Shown here piece by piece: positions 47,178-56,490 of a stretch of 64,000 nt of DNA. Within the stretch, counting starts at the first letter, position 1, and the number at the start of each line of letters is the position of its first letter. Position numbers and translations under genes: made by a program. This DNA is from Candidatus Olsenella pullistercoris. Lineage in GTDB: Bacteria; Actinomycetota; Coriobacteriia; Coriobacteriales; Atopobiaceae. A model generated the notes under the pieces. The model searched no databases. It saw nothing but the letters and a program-made list of their open reading frames with translations, and had not been told where the DNA came from. The stretch spans positions 1-64,000 of the forward strand of contig DXBM01000050.1 of assembly GCA_019116525.1 (NCBI GenBank), written 5' to 3'.

Positions 47178-48029
47178 CTACGCGCGGCCGACGGAGCCGA
47201 GGTTGGTCATGCGGACCTTGACGAGCTCGGTGATCTCGGCCATGCCGGGCTTGGCAGGCTTCTTGGGGTCGAACGCGCCGGGGTTCTCGGCCATGTAGCC
47301 CATGAAGCCGCGCATGTAGGCCTGGCGCAGCTCGGTGGCGTAGTTGACCTTGCAGATGCCGTTCTTGACGGCCTCGGCGACCTGCTCGTCAGGCACGCCG
47401 GAGGTGCCGTGAAGCACGAGCGGCACGTCGACGGCGGCGCGGATGGCCTTCACGACGTCCTGCTCGATGTGCGGGGTCTCAGTGTAGACGCCGTGCGCGG
47501 TGCCAACGCCGATGGCGAGCGACGTGCAGCCGGTGCGCTCAACGAACTCGCGGGCCTCGTCCGGGTCGGTATAGGGGTTCTCGCCCTCCACGGCCGGGCC
47601 GTCGTCCTCCTTGCCGCCGACCTTGCCGAGCTCGGCCTCGACGGGCACGCCCATGGCGGCGCCCACCTCGGCCACGGACTTGGTGAGGGCGATGTTGTCC
47701 TCGAAGGACTCGTGCGAGCCGTCGATCATGACGGAGGTGTAGCCGGTGCGCAGGGCCTGCATGCAGCGGACGAACCCGTCGCCGTGGTCGAGGTGCAGGG
47801 CCACCGGCACGCTCGCGCGCTCGGCCGCGGCCTTGACCATGCCGTAGAAGTAGTCGAGGCCCGCGAACTTCACGGTGCCGGGGGTGGTCTGCATGATGAC
47901 CGGGGACTTGGTCTCCTCGGCGGCGGCGAGCACGGCCATGACGAACTCGAGGCTCTCGATGTTGAAGGCGCCGACCGCGTAGTGGTTTGCCTGGGCGTCG
48001 AGGAGCATCTCCTTGGTGGTGACGAGCAT
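47178..48029 (-). CDS. Class II fructose/tagatose-bisphosphate aldolase (GatY/KbaY/Fba family)
   Basis: MLVTTKEMLLDAQANHYAVGAFNIESLEFVMAVLAAAEETKSPVIMQTTPGTVKFAG ... HLDHGDGFVRCMQAL ... LVLHGTSGVPDEQVAEAVKNGICKVNYAT. Confidence 0.92.
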   Translation of the reverse strand: MLVTTKEMLLDAQANHYAVGAFNIESLEFVMAVLAAAEETKSPVIMQTTPGTVKFAGLDYFYGMVKAAAERASVPVALHLDHGDGFVRCMQALRTGYTSVMIDGSHESFEDNIALTKSVAEVGAAMGVPVEAELGKVGGKEDDGPAVEGENPYTDPDEAREFVERTGCTSLAIGVGTAHGVYTETPHIEQDVVKAIRAAVDVPLVLHGTSGVPDEQVAEAVKNGICKVNYATELRQAYMRGFMGYMAENPGAFDPKKPAKPGMAEITELVKVRMTNLGSVGRA

Positions 48030-48176
48030 GCGAACTCCCTTCCGTAGAAACACCTGATGACGTCATTGTACGTAGGCGGGGCTGGGGCAGGGGCGAGCGC
48101 ATCTGGCGGGCGGCCCCGAGCGCGCGGCGGAAGGGCAAGCAAACGCAGGTTCCTCGGCGCCGCCCGCGGGCCTCTC

Positions 48177-48310
48177 CTCATTTGTTGGGTGGTTTCTGAG
48201 GGGGCTGTCAGGTATCAGCTGACCCGAGCTTCTGAATAGTACGAGGTCATGGGCTTGCACTCTTTTCTAGCTACTTCCACGGGGACGGGAAAACTGCCCA
48301 ACAAATGAAG
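48177..48310. repeat. Widely spaced inverted repeat (~20-bp arms) between divergent aldolase and deoR genes
   Basis: ctcatttgttgggtggttt (48177-) / gaaaactgcccaacaaatgaag (48289-48310). Confidence 0.7.
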
Positions 48311-48447
48311 GACGCGCCCACCGCGCCCGCCGAGTGCCCTTGCTCGCCCGCCACCTTTTCAGAACGCAAGAAAAAGCAATGTGATATTTTGCTAAAAAAG
48401 AAAGAAAAGGAAACACAGTTCGTACACAAATCGGACAAGGGGAGACC

Positions 48448-49218
48448 ATGGCCCTGACGTCGCCCGAGGAGCGCCGAACCGCGATCCTCTCCATGCTCGA
48501 CCGAGCGGCCTCCGTGCAGGTGACCCAGCTTGCCGAGGCGTTCGGCGTCAGCCGCGTCACCGTGCGCGCGGACCTCGACGCCCTCGCGCGCGACGGCAAG
48601 CTCCGTCGCACGCACGGGGGAGCCGTCTCGCTGTCCAAGACGCTCACCGTCTCCGTCCAGGACCGCCGGGTCAACGTGAACGTTGAGGCCAAGCGCGCCA
48701 TCGCGCGGCTCGCCGCCCCCTTCGTGGAGGACGGGGACTCCGTGCTCGTGGACTCGGGCACCACGGCCCTCGAGCTCGTGCGCGCCATCTCGGGTCGCAG
48801 GGGTGTGACCGTCGTCACAGACGACTTCACGATCGCAGATTACGTGGACCGCTCCGCCCCCTCGCTCGACGTCATCATGCTCGGTGGCAGCCTGCGCAAG
48901 GGGCACCGCTACACCGCGGGGCCGCTCGCCCTGCGGACGCTCGAGCTGCTGCGCCCCGACAAGGCCTTCGTCACGCCCACCTCCTATGCCCCCGGTCGCG
49001 GCCTCATGACCAACAACCAGGACATGGCCGAGCTCAAGCGCTCCTTTCTCGCCTGCGCGGAGCGCGCCTACGTGCTCATGGACCAGAGCAAGGTGGGCGC
49101 GCCGGGCCTCCTGTGGTTCGGCACGCTCGAGAGCGTGGAGGCGGTCGTGATGGACGCCGACCCTGAGGGCGTGGTCGCCTCCGACGCCGCGGAGCTCGGG
49201 TGCCGCGTCATATACTGA
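48448..49218 (+). CDS. DeoR/GlpR family transcriptional regulator
   Basis: RRTAILSMLDRAASVQVTQLAEAFGVSRVTVRADLDALARDGKLRRTHGGAV; VLVDSGTTALELVRAISGRRGVTVVTDDFTIADYV. Confidence 0.93.
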   Translation: MALTSPEERRTAILSMLDRAASVQVTQLAEAFGVSRVTVRADLDALARDGKLRRTHGGAVSLSKTLTVSVQDRRVNVNVEAKRAIARLAAPFVEDGDSVLVDSGTTALELVRAISGRRGVTVVTDDFTIADYVDRSAPSLDVIMLGGSLRKGHRYTAGPLALRTLELLRPDKAFVTPTSYAPGRGLMTNNQDMAELKRSFLACAERAYVLMDQSKVGAPGLLWFGTLESVEAVVMDADPEGVVASDAAELGCRVIY

Positions 49219-49251
49219 GCTCGTGAAGCCTGCCTCGCCAAGGAGAAGAAC

Positions 49252-50067
49252 ATGGCAGTGAAGCTCATCCTCACCGACATCGACGGCACGATCCTACCGC
49301 GCGGCGAGAAGGTCGTCTCGCCCAGGACGCGCGCGGCCTTCCACGCGGCTCTCGACGCGGGGATCGTCGTGGGGCCGGCAAGCGGTCGCGGGCACGCCTG
49401 GCTGCCGGGGTTCTTTGCCGGGGACGGAGCGTGCTGCGCTACGGCGCTCGCCACCAACGGCATGCAGGTCTACCTGAACGGCGAGAAGGTCCTGGAGCGG
49501 TCGCTCGGCCGGGATGCGCTCGAGCGCGTGCGCGAGGTCGTGGCGGGAACTCCGCGCGCGGGGCTTCTCGTCTTTGACGAGCTCACGCCGCTGCTCGTTG
49601 AGGGGTCCGTCGCGGACCTCGCCGTCGCGTTCCCCTCCTACGCCGAGACGTGCGTGGCCGTGGACGCCCTCCCCGAGTTCCCCGTGGTCAAGGCCAACGT
49701 CTTCGTGGGAACGTCCCCCGACGACGCGGCGCGGCTCGTGGGCCGCCTGAACGCCGAGGTGCCCGAGTTCGACGTGGACCGCGCGCTGCCCACCTACTCC
49801 AACGTCCAGCCCCGCGGCTGGAACAAGGGCGAGGCCGTGCGATGGCTCGCAGAGCGCATGGGGGTGGGCGTCGACGAGGTCGTGGTCTTCGGCGATGCCG
49901 ACAACGACCTGCCAATGCTGCGTGCCGTGCCCAACTCCGTGGCGGTCGCGGGCGCCACGCCCGAGGCGGCGGCCGCCGCGCGCTGGCACATCGGCGCGTG
50001 CGAGGACGATGCCGTGGCGGCGGCGATCGAGGCCCTGGCGCGAGGGGAGTGGCCCTTTGAGCGCTAG
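49252..50067 (+). CDS. HAD-IIB family (Cof-type) hydrolase
   Basis: KLILTDIDGTILPRGEKVVSPRTRAAFHAALDAGIVVGPASGRG; VVVFGDADNDLPMLRAVPNSVAVAGATPEAAAAA. Confidence 0.92.
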   Translation: MAVKLILTDIDGTILPRGEKVVSPRTRAAFHAALDAGIVVGPASGRGHAWLPGFFAGDGACCATALATNGMQVYLNGEKVLERSLGRDALERVREVVAGTPRAGLLVFDELTPLLVEGSVADLAVAFPSYAETCVAVDALPEFPVVKANVFVGTSPDDAARLVGRLNAEVPEFDVDRALPTYSNVQPRGWNKGEAVRWLAERMGVGVDEVVVFGDADNDLPMLRAVPNSVAVAGATPEAAAAARWHIGACEDDAVAAAIEALARGEWPFER

Positions 50068-50809
50068 CCCACACAGCCCCGGCTCCAATGGCTCCGGCCC
50101 CGCCCATGCCCCCGGTGCCCCGCGCGTTCTCGTGGTGGAGGACGACGCCGCGCTCTCCGAGGTGGTGTGCGCCTTCCTCGGGGGCGAGGGCTACGCGTGC
50201 GCGCCAGCCTTCTCGGGCACCGAGGCGCTGCTGCTCGCGGAGCGCGCGGCCGAGAAGAACGACCCATTTGACCTTGTGATTCTTGACCTCATGTTGCCAG
50301 GCGTGCCGGGTGAGGAGCTCATCGGGCGCCTGCGCGCGACGGGCGTTGCCGCGCCGGTGATCGTGACGTCGGCCAAGTCGGCCGTCGCGGAGCGAGTGAG
50401 CCTCCTTCGCCTGGGCGCGAGCGACTACCTCGTGAAGCCCTTCGACCTCGATGAGCTGCTCGCCCGCGTGGAGGTGCAGCTGCGCGGCCCCGCGCGCTCC
50501 GCCCGCCCTGCCGGCACGCTGCGCCTTGGTCGCTGGGAGCTCGATCCCGCTGCCCGCTCGTTTGCCGTGGACGGCGCGCCCGTGCGCCTCACGCGCACCG
50601 AGTTCGACATCCTCGCGGCCATGATGCGCGAGCCGAGCCGCGTCTTCACCAAGCGGGCCCTCTTCGAACTGGCGCGCAACGAGGACGCGCTCTCGGAGGA
50701 GCGCACCATCGCCACGCACGTGAGCAACCTGCGCGCCAAGCTGCGCCCGAGCGGCACGGACTCGTACCTGCGCACCGTCTGGGGAATCGGCTTCAAGCTC
50801 GAGGCGTGA
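50057..50809 (+). CDS. OmpR-family response regulator (start codon uncertain, TTG proposed)
   Basis: RVLVVEDDAALSEVVCAFLGGEGY, LVILDLMLPGVPGEELI, DYLVKPFDLDELLARV; winged-helix LTRTEFDILAAMMREPSRVFTK. Confidence 0.92.
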   Translation: MSASPHSPGSNGSGPAHAPGAPRVLVVEDDAALSEVVCAFLGGEGYACAPAFSGTEALLLAERAAEKNDPFDLVILDLMLPGVPGEELIGRLRATGVAAPVIVTSAKSAVAERVSLLRLGASDYLVKPFDLDELLARVEVQLRGPARSARPAGTLRLGRWELDPAARSFAVDGAPVRLTRTEFDILAAMMREPSRVFTKRALFELARNEDALSEERTIATHVSNLRAKLRPSGTDSYLRTVWGIGFKLEA

Positions 50810-50910
50810 GCGCGACGCCCGCCGTCCCGCGTTCTTGTCGAAGTCTTGTAGCTCTCTGAAACCTTTGCGCACGTCCTCCGGGTAGGCTTGAGACAACGGA
50901 GGGAGGCGCC

Positions 50911-51885
50911 ATGAACGCCATCGAGACGAGCGGTCTTTGCAGGTCCTTCTCGCGCGGGAGGGTGCGCGCCGTGCGCGACGTGAGCCTCGCCGTGCCCGCC
51001 GGCGCGGTCTTTGGCCTGGTGGGAAAAAACGGCGCGGGCAAGTCGACGCTGCTCAAGCTCATCGCGGGGCTCATGCGGCCCAGCTCTGGCACCGTGAGCG
51101 TGCTCGGGCAGCGGCTCGCGCCCGGGGAGTCCCATCCCCGGCTTGGCGCGCTCGTGGAGGCGCCGGCGGTCTACGGCCGGCTCGACGCCTTCGAGAACCT
51201 CATGAACCGCGCCCTCGTGCTCGGCCTGCCCGACCCGGCCAGGGCGTGCCGAGAAGCCCTTGCCGCCGTGGGCCTGCCCGAGCGCATGGCGGGGGACGGT
51301 CGCCGCCGGGCCCTCTGGCCCCGCGGCACCTACGTGGACGACCTCTCCTCCGGCCAGCGCCAGCGGCTCGGCGTGGCCCTCGCGCTCATCGGCGACCCGG
51401 AGGTGCTGCTGCTCGACGAGCCGCTCTCCGGCATCGACCCCACGGACGCGACCGAGATCCGCGCCCTGATCGCGCGCCTCAGCCGGGAGCGCGGCGTCAC
51501 CGTCGTCATGAGCTCGCACGTCCTGGCCGACCTCGAGCGCATCTGCACGCACTTCGGCGTCATGCGCGCCGGCGAGCTCGCGCGCACCCTCACGACCGCG
51601 GAGCTCACGGACGCCTGCGCCACCTACCTCACGCTGCGCACGGACGCCCCGGAGCGCGCGGTGGCCGTGCTCGCCGAGGAGCTGCCGGGCCTCGCGGTGC
51701 GGGTGCTGCCCGACGGCGTCCTGCGCGTGAGCGCGCCGGGTGGCGGCGAGCCGGACCGCACGGTGCTGGCGCAGGCGCTGCTCGCCGCCGGCATCGCCGT
51801 GACGGAGCTCTCCGTGAGCGAGCCCGACGTGGACGCCGAGCTTGTGCGCCTGATCGACGAGCCCCCAGCCGAGAAGGACCGGTGA
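50911..51885 (+). CDS. ABC transporter ATP-binding protein
   Basis: VGKNGAGKSTLLKLIAGLM, DLSSGQRQRLGVALALIGDPEVLLLDEPLSGIDP. Confidence 0.95.
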   Translation: MNAIETSGLCRSFSRGRVRAVRDVSLAVPAGAVFGLVGKNGAGKSTLLKLIAGLMRPSSGTVSVLGQRLAPGESHPRLGALVEAPAVYGRLDAFENLMNRALVLGLPDPARACREALAAVGLPERMAGDGRRRALWPRGTYVDDLSSGQRQRLGVALALIGDPEVLLLDEPLSGIDPTDATEIRALIARLSRERGVTVVMSSHVLADLERICTHFGVMRAGELARTLTTAELTDACATYLTLRTDAPERAVAVLAEELPGLAVRVLPDGVLRVSAPGGGEPDRTVLAQALLAAGIAVTELSVSEPDVDAELVRLIDEPPAEKDR

Positions 51886-51890
51886 TCGCC

Positions 51891-52682
51891 ATGACCAACC
51901 TCCCAAACCAGCTCCGCGCGGCCGCCTTTCTCGCCTCGCGCGACGCCTACGTGAAGGGCGCCTTCGCGCTGCCTGCGCTCTGGGTGGCGTGGGTCTTGCT
52001 CACCGCGCTGCTCGCCCCGGCGGGCACAGTCATGAGCATGAGCTTTGAGTCCGGCTTTCTGGGCCTTGTGAGCTTGGGGTCCTGCTTTGGCACGTGCCTT
52101 GCCGTGACGGGCCTCGTCGTGCACGACCTCTCCTCCGGCGGCCTGCGCGCGGCGATGGTCTCGGCGGGCGGTCGGCAGGCCTACGTGGCCTCGCGGGCAA
52201 TCCTGGCCCTCGCGCTCGCGGTTCTTCTCAGCGTGTGGTCGGCCCTGCTGGGGCTGCTCTTCCTTCTGGTGCCCCACGTCTGCGAGGGGGCGAGCGCGGC
52301 GGAGCTGGCGCTGCGGGTGCTCGCTCGCACGCTCGTGAGCTGGACGTACGCCGTCTTCGGCCTCTTGCTCCTGTGGCTCGCGCGGCGCTCGCGGGGCTTT
52401 GGCGGAACGGTCCTCGTTGCCGCCCTGCTGGGCGCGGGCCTGCTCAACTACGTGCTCATGCTGCCCCTGATCGCCCTGATCCCGCTCTCGTCGGTGGTGC
52501 CTGCGCTGCAGGGTGTCGCCTACGGCATGTTCCAGCTGCTTGCCCCACTGATTCCGAGCGCTCTGCTCGGCAGCGTGACCGGCGCGGCAGGCCTTGATCT
52601 GCTGCCTGTCGTGACGTGCGTCGTCTGCGTGATCGCGTGTCTTGCCGCCTCGCGCGCCCTCATGGCGCGGGCGTCCCTCTAG
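51891..52682 (+). CDS. ABC transporter permease (lantibiotic-immunity/ABC-2 like)
   Basis: 264 aa, about six hydrophobic segments; directly downstream of the ATPase. Confidence 0.8.
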   Translation: MTNLPNQLRAAAFLASRDAYVKGAFALPALWVAWVLLTALLAPAGTVMSMSFESGFLGLVSLGSCFGTCLAVTGLVVHDLSSGGLRAAMVSAGGRQAYVASRAILALALAVLLSVWSALLGLLFLLVPHVCEGASAAELALRVLARTLVSWTYAVFGLLLLWLARRSRGFGGTVLVAALLGAGLLNYVLMLPLIALIPLSSVVPALQGVAYGMFQLLAPLIPSALLGSVTGAAGLDLLPVVTCVVCVIACLAASRALMARASL

Positions 52683-52684
52683 CC

Positions 52685-53545
52685 ATGGTGCGCTGGGGGA
52701 GCCGGGCTGCGCGCGAGCGCGACCTCGCGCGGCTCGCGGAGCTGATCGACCGCAGCTCGGTGGCGCCGGTCGCGCGCGCACGACTTGAGTCCGCCGACCC
52801 GGCGCTCGTCGCGCTCGCTCGGGCGATCGACCGGCGCTTGGACTCCGAGGCCGAGCGAGAGGCGGCTCGCCGCGCGGCTGACGAGCGCTTTCGTGAGCAG
52901 CTTGCCGCGCTCAGCCATGACATCCGCACCCCGCTCGCCGGTGCCCAGGGCTACCTGCAGCTCGCCGAGCGAGCGACGGACGAGGCCGAGCGGTCGCGCT
53001 ACCTCGCGCGCGCGGCCGAGCGCCTTGGCGCCATGCGTGCGCTCACGGACGACCTCTTCGCCTACGCGCGCGCCGCGGACCCGTCCTGGGAGCCCGAGCT
53101 CGTGCCGTGCGACCTCGCCGACATCGTGGCGGGCGCGCTCGCGGCTCGCTACGAGGCCTTCGCCGCGCGCGGCTGGGAGCCGGACGTGCGGCTCGAGGAG
53201 GCGGCCTGCGTGCTCGCTGCGCCCGACGAGCTCGAGCGCGTGGTCGCAAACCTGCTGGACAACGCGCTTGCGCACGGCTCGGGCGCCCCGCACGTGCGCA
53301 TGGCCGGCCCCGCGCTCACGGTCGAGAACCCCATGGGGCCAGACGCGGCCGCGCGGCTCGACCCTGCGCGCCTGACCGAGCGCTTCTACCAGGGAGACCC
53401 CTCGCGCGCGGGCCAGGGGACGGGCCTCGGCCTCGCCGTTGCCCGTGCGCTCGCGGAGTCGATGGGTGGCACCCTTTCCGTGGGCGTTGTCGCTGGCGAG
53501 CACCCGACCTTCTCGGCGCGCCTCGAGCTCCGCCCGGCACCGTAG
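52685..53545 (+). CDS. Sensor histidine kinase without obvious transmembrane segment
   Basis: ALSHDIRTPLAGAQGYLQLAERA (H box), VVANLLDNALAHG (N box), GQGTGLGLAVARALAESMGGTLSV (G box). Confidence 0.9.
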   Translation: MVRWGSRAARERDLARLAELIDRSSVAPVARARLESADPALVALARAIDRRLDSEAEREAARRAADERFREQLAALSHDIRTPLAGAQGYLQLAERATDEAERSRYLARAAERLGAMRALTDDLFAYARAADPSWEPELVPCDLADIVAGALAARYEAFAARGWEPDVRLEEAACVLAAPDELERVVANLLDNALAHGSGAPHVRMAGPALTVENPMGPDAAARLDPARLTERFYQGDPSRAGQGTGLGLAVARALAESMGGTLSVGVVAGEHPTFSARLELRPAP

Positions 53546-53571
53546 CCGCCCGAGCATCCTGCAACAGAAGA

Positions 53572-53657
53572 CGCCCCGCCCCTGTCCCGCGCGCAGTTCT
53601 GCAGCCGCTCGCGCTGTGAGCGGCGAAGCTGTCTGAGCACGGGGCAGGGGCGGGGCG
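53572..53657. repeat. Nested inverted repeat between convergent histidine kinase and pfkB-like gene (possible divergent D3)
   Basis: cgccccgcccctgtccc ... ggggcaggggcggggcg with inner ccgctc/gagcgg stem. Confidence 0.75.
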
Positions 53658-53676
53658 CCGGCAGGTAGGGGGGTGC

Positions 53677-54612
53677 CTACGCTACCCTCTCGACGCTGGT
53701 CTGGGCGCGGAGCTCGTCGGCCACGGCCATGTCGAAGTGGCCGGTGCTCGCGGAGAGGCAGTTGGCGCTCGCGCAGGCCATGGCGTAGGCGAGCTGGTCG
53801 GTTACGGCCATGCCGCGCGCCATTGCGACGGCAAAGGCGCCGACCATCGTGTCACCGGAGCCCACCGGGTTCACGACCTCGATCTTGGGGGCGCGCCCGC
53901 GGAAGACGCCCTCGGAGCAGGCCATGACCGACCCGTCCCCGCCGAGCGAGACCACGACCTTCTCGATGCCATAGGTCTCGTGGACCTCGCGCGCGGCGGA
54001 CACGATCTCGTCGATGGACTCCGGCTTGCGCCCGAGGATGGCGCAGATCTCGTCGGTGTTGGGCTTGATCATCGCGGGCCGCGCCGAGAGGCTCTCCACG
54101 AGCAGGCGCCCCGAGGTGTCGAGGATGGCGGGCTTGCCGGCGGAGCGCACGGCCTCCACGAGCTCACGGTAGATGTCCTCGCCGCAGCCGGCAGGGACGG
54201 AGCCGTTGAACGTCACCACGTCCGCGCGGGCCGCCACCTCGGCAACCTTGGAGCGCACGGCAGCGACCTCCTCCTCGCTCACGGGGCGTCCGGGCTCGAG
54301 GAACTCGGTCGAACAACCGTCGGGCTCGAGGACGTTCACGCAGCAGCGCGTCTCGCTCTTCACGTGCACGAAGTCGTGCTCGATGCCGTCGGCGTCGAGC
54401 AGCTCGCAGAGGAGTCGGCCGTTGTTGCCCCCCACAAAGCCCGTCGCGACGATCTTCTCGCCGCACGTTGCCACGGCGCGCGAGGCGTTGAGCCCCTTGC
54501 CGCCCGCGTTGTCAATGCAGGTCTCCACGCGCATGACCGTGCCGCGCTCGAGCGGGCAGGCAAGCTGGTACGCCTTGTCGATGGAGGTGTTGAGCGTGAC
54601 GGTGGCAATCAT
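53677..54612 (-). CDS. PfkB-family hexose-phosphate kinase (1-phosphofructokinase / tagatose-6-phosphate kinase-like)
   Basis: MIATVTLNTSIDKAYQL, DNAGGKGLNASRAVATCG, VVNPVGSGDTMVGAFAVAMARG. Confidence 0.9.
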   Translation of the reverse strand: MIATVTLNTSIDKAYQLACPLERGTVMRVETCIDNAGGKGLNASRAVATCGEKIVATGFVGGNNGRLLCELLDADGIEHDFVHVKSETRCCVNVLEPDGCSTEFLEPGRPVSEEEVAAVRSKVAEVAARADVVTFNGSVPAGCGEDIYRELVEAVRSAGKPAILDTSGRLLVESLSARPAMIKPNTDEICAILGRKPESIDEIVSAAREVHETYGIEKVVVSLGGDGSVMACSEGVFRGRAPKIEVVNPVGSGDTMVGAFAVAMARGMAVTDQLAYAMACASANCLSASTGHFDMAVADELRAQTSVERVA

Positions 54613-55117
54613 GGGCCTCTCCTTCTCGTGGGCTGTGCTCAGAGGAAATCTTATCGCCCTGCGCCCTTCGTTGACGGCGGGCGCCTTGGTGGCAAGGACT
54701 TTCGATTTCTTGCGTTTGTAATTCGGAAAGGGTCGACAGGGCTCGGCTCGGGCGAGTGGTTCGCACAAGACGCATGCATTTTTATGAACGAATCCCAGCT
54801 CATAAAAGAATAATCGCTCATAAGGTACCCATAAACTAATACCACTGACTGAAAAGAATGTGGTTCAGAAAGGCAAGAAGAACTAAGTAACCTGGCTGTT
54901 CAGAACGTCGAACACTATAGAAACAAGCAGAAACAAGACCGTAAATGACCAGATAAACGCCGTTTTTACCGTGAGCGGTAGGATAAGGGCTGCAAGCGGT
55001 GCTTGGAGAGCCTTTTGCAGGATTCATGGAGGAAAAGTGATTCTCCTAGGGTAAAGTGGATTGGAAAGTCTTATGGTTGTAACCAGTTGCAAGGCCACGG
55101 AGACGAAGGAGCACACG

Positions 55118-55552
55118 ATGGTCGGATGCATTCTCACGGGTCACGGCACGTTCGCGGAAGGCGTGGGCGCCGCCCTGGAGATGGTCGGAGGCCCCCAGGA
55201 GGACTTCGCCGTCGTCACCTTCCTCGAGGACGAGGCGGCAGAGTTCCCCGAGAAGATCGCCGGCGCCATCGCCTCGATGGCCGAGAAGTGCGGCGAGGTC
55301 GTCGTCTTCTGCGACCTCATGGGCGGCACCCCGTTCAACCAGGCCATGATGGCCGGCGCCGCCACCCCGGGCGTGCGCGTCGTTACGGGCGTCAACCTCC
55401 CGATGCTGCTCGAGTGCATGTCCATGCGCTCCGACGGCGTCACCGCCGACGAGCTCGTCGAGACCGCGGTTGAGATCGGTCGCATGGGCGTCGCTGCGCC
55501 GGTTCTTGAGACCGAAGCGGTGGACGAGCCCGAGGACGGTGAGGGCATCTGA
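55118..55552 (+). CDS. PTS mannose-family EIIA component
   Basis: MVGCILTGHGTFAEGVGAALEMVGG ... VVVFCDLMGGTPFNQAM. Confidence 0.92.
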   Translation: MVGCILTGHGTFAEGVGAALEMVGGPQEDFAVVTFLEDEAAEFPEKIAGAIASMAEKCGEVVVFCDLMGGTPFNQAMMAGAATPGVRVVTGVNLPMLLECMSMRSDGVTADELVETAVEIGRMGVAAPVLETEAVDEPEDGEGI

Positions 55553-55836
55553 TGCCGGAGAACTTCCTCGACAACGTTCTCGCGTCCTCGGTGGTCCTCC
55601 TTGCCTTCCTGGTGCTGATGGGCCTTGTCTTCACGGTCTGGTCCTACCTCAAGATGCGCAAGAAGCGCCAGTACTTCGAGAAGGTCCACAAGGAGCTCAA
55701 GGTGGGCCAGGAGGTTATGTTCGGCGGTGGCATCTTCGGCACCGTCAAGGAGGTCGACGGCGACCGCGTCGCCGTGAAGGTTCGCTCGGGCGCCGTGCTC
55801 GACGTCTCGCGCTACGCGATCCAGGAGATCGACTAG
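55552..55836 (+). CDS. YajC-like preprotein translocase subunit paralogue
   Basis: N-terminal TM then MRKKRQYFEKVHKELKVGQEVMFGGGIFGTVKEVDGDRVAVKVRSGAVLDVSRYAIQEI; 1-nt overlap with EIIA gene. Confidence 0.85.
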   Translation: MPENFLDNVLASSVVLLAFLVLMGLVFTVWSYLKMRKKRQYFEKVHKELKVGQEVMFGGGIFGTVKEVDGDRVAVKVRSGAVLDVSRYAIQEID

Positions 55837-55917
55837 CTGATCGGCCAGCAGGCTTCGCCGCGGGGAGGGCACGGCCCCTCCCGCGTTGACAGGACTCGGC
55901 AAGAGAAAGGAAGAGAG

Positions 55918-56400
55918 ATGGCAGAGCCCAACATTCTCCTCACCCGCATTGACAACCGCCTCATCCACGGCCAGGTTGCCACCCAGTGGAACTCCACCAT
56001 CGGTGCCAACCTCATCCTCGTTGCCAACGACGAGGTCTCCACCAACACCATGCGCCAGAACCTCATGAAGATGGCTGCCCCCACGGGCGTCGCCACCAGG
56101 TTCTTCTCGCTTCAGCACACCATTGAGATCATCGGGAAGGCGTCGCCGAAGCAGAAGATATTCATCATTGCCGAGAACCCCGAGGATGTGCTCGCGCTCG
56201 TCAAGGGCGGCGTGCCCATCAAGAAGGTCAACATCGGCAACATGCACATGGCAGAGGGCAAGCGTCAGGTCGCCACTTCGGTCGCGGTGAACGACGAGGA
56301 TGTCGCTGCCTTCAAGGAGCTGCAGGAGAGGGGGGTCGAGCTGGAGATCAGGCGTGTCCCGAGCACGCCGGTCGAGGACATCAACAAGCTTTTCTCGTAA
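55918..56400 (+). CDS. PTS mannose-family EIIB component
   Basis: LLTRIDNRLIHGQVATQWNSTIGANLILVANDEVSTNTMRQNLMKMAAP. Confidence 0.94.
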   Translation: MAEPNILLTRIDNRLIHGQVATQWNSTIGANLILVANDEVSTNTMRQNLMKMAAPTGVATRFFSLQHTIEIIGKASPKQKIFIIAENPEDVLALVKGGVPIKKVNIGNMHMAEGKRQVATSVAVNDEDVAAFKELQERGVELEIRRVPSTPVEDINKLFS

Positions 56401-56490
56401 GCGACCACAGCACTTCCCGCGCCGGCGTCCCGGAGTCGCGCGCGGACTAGCACTAAGTCTTAGACAGACACGTGAAAGGAGGGGCATAAG

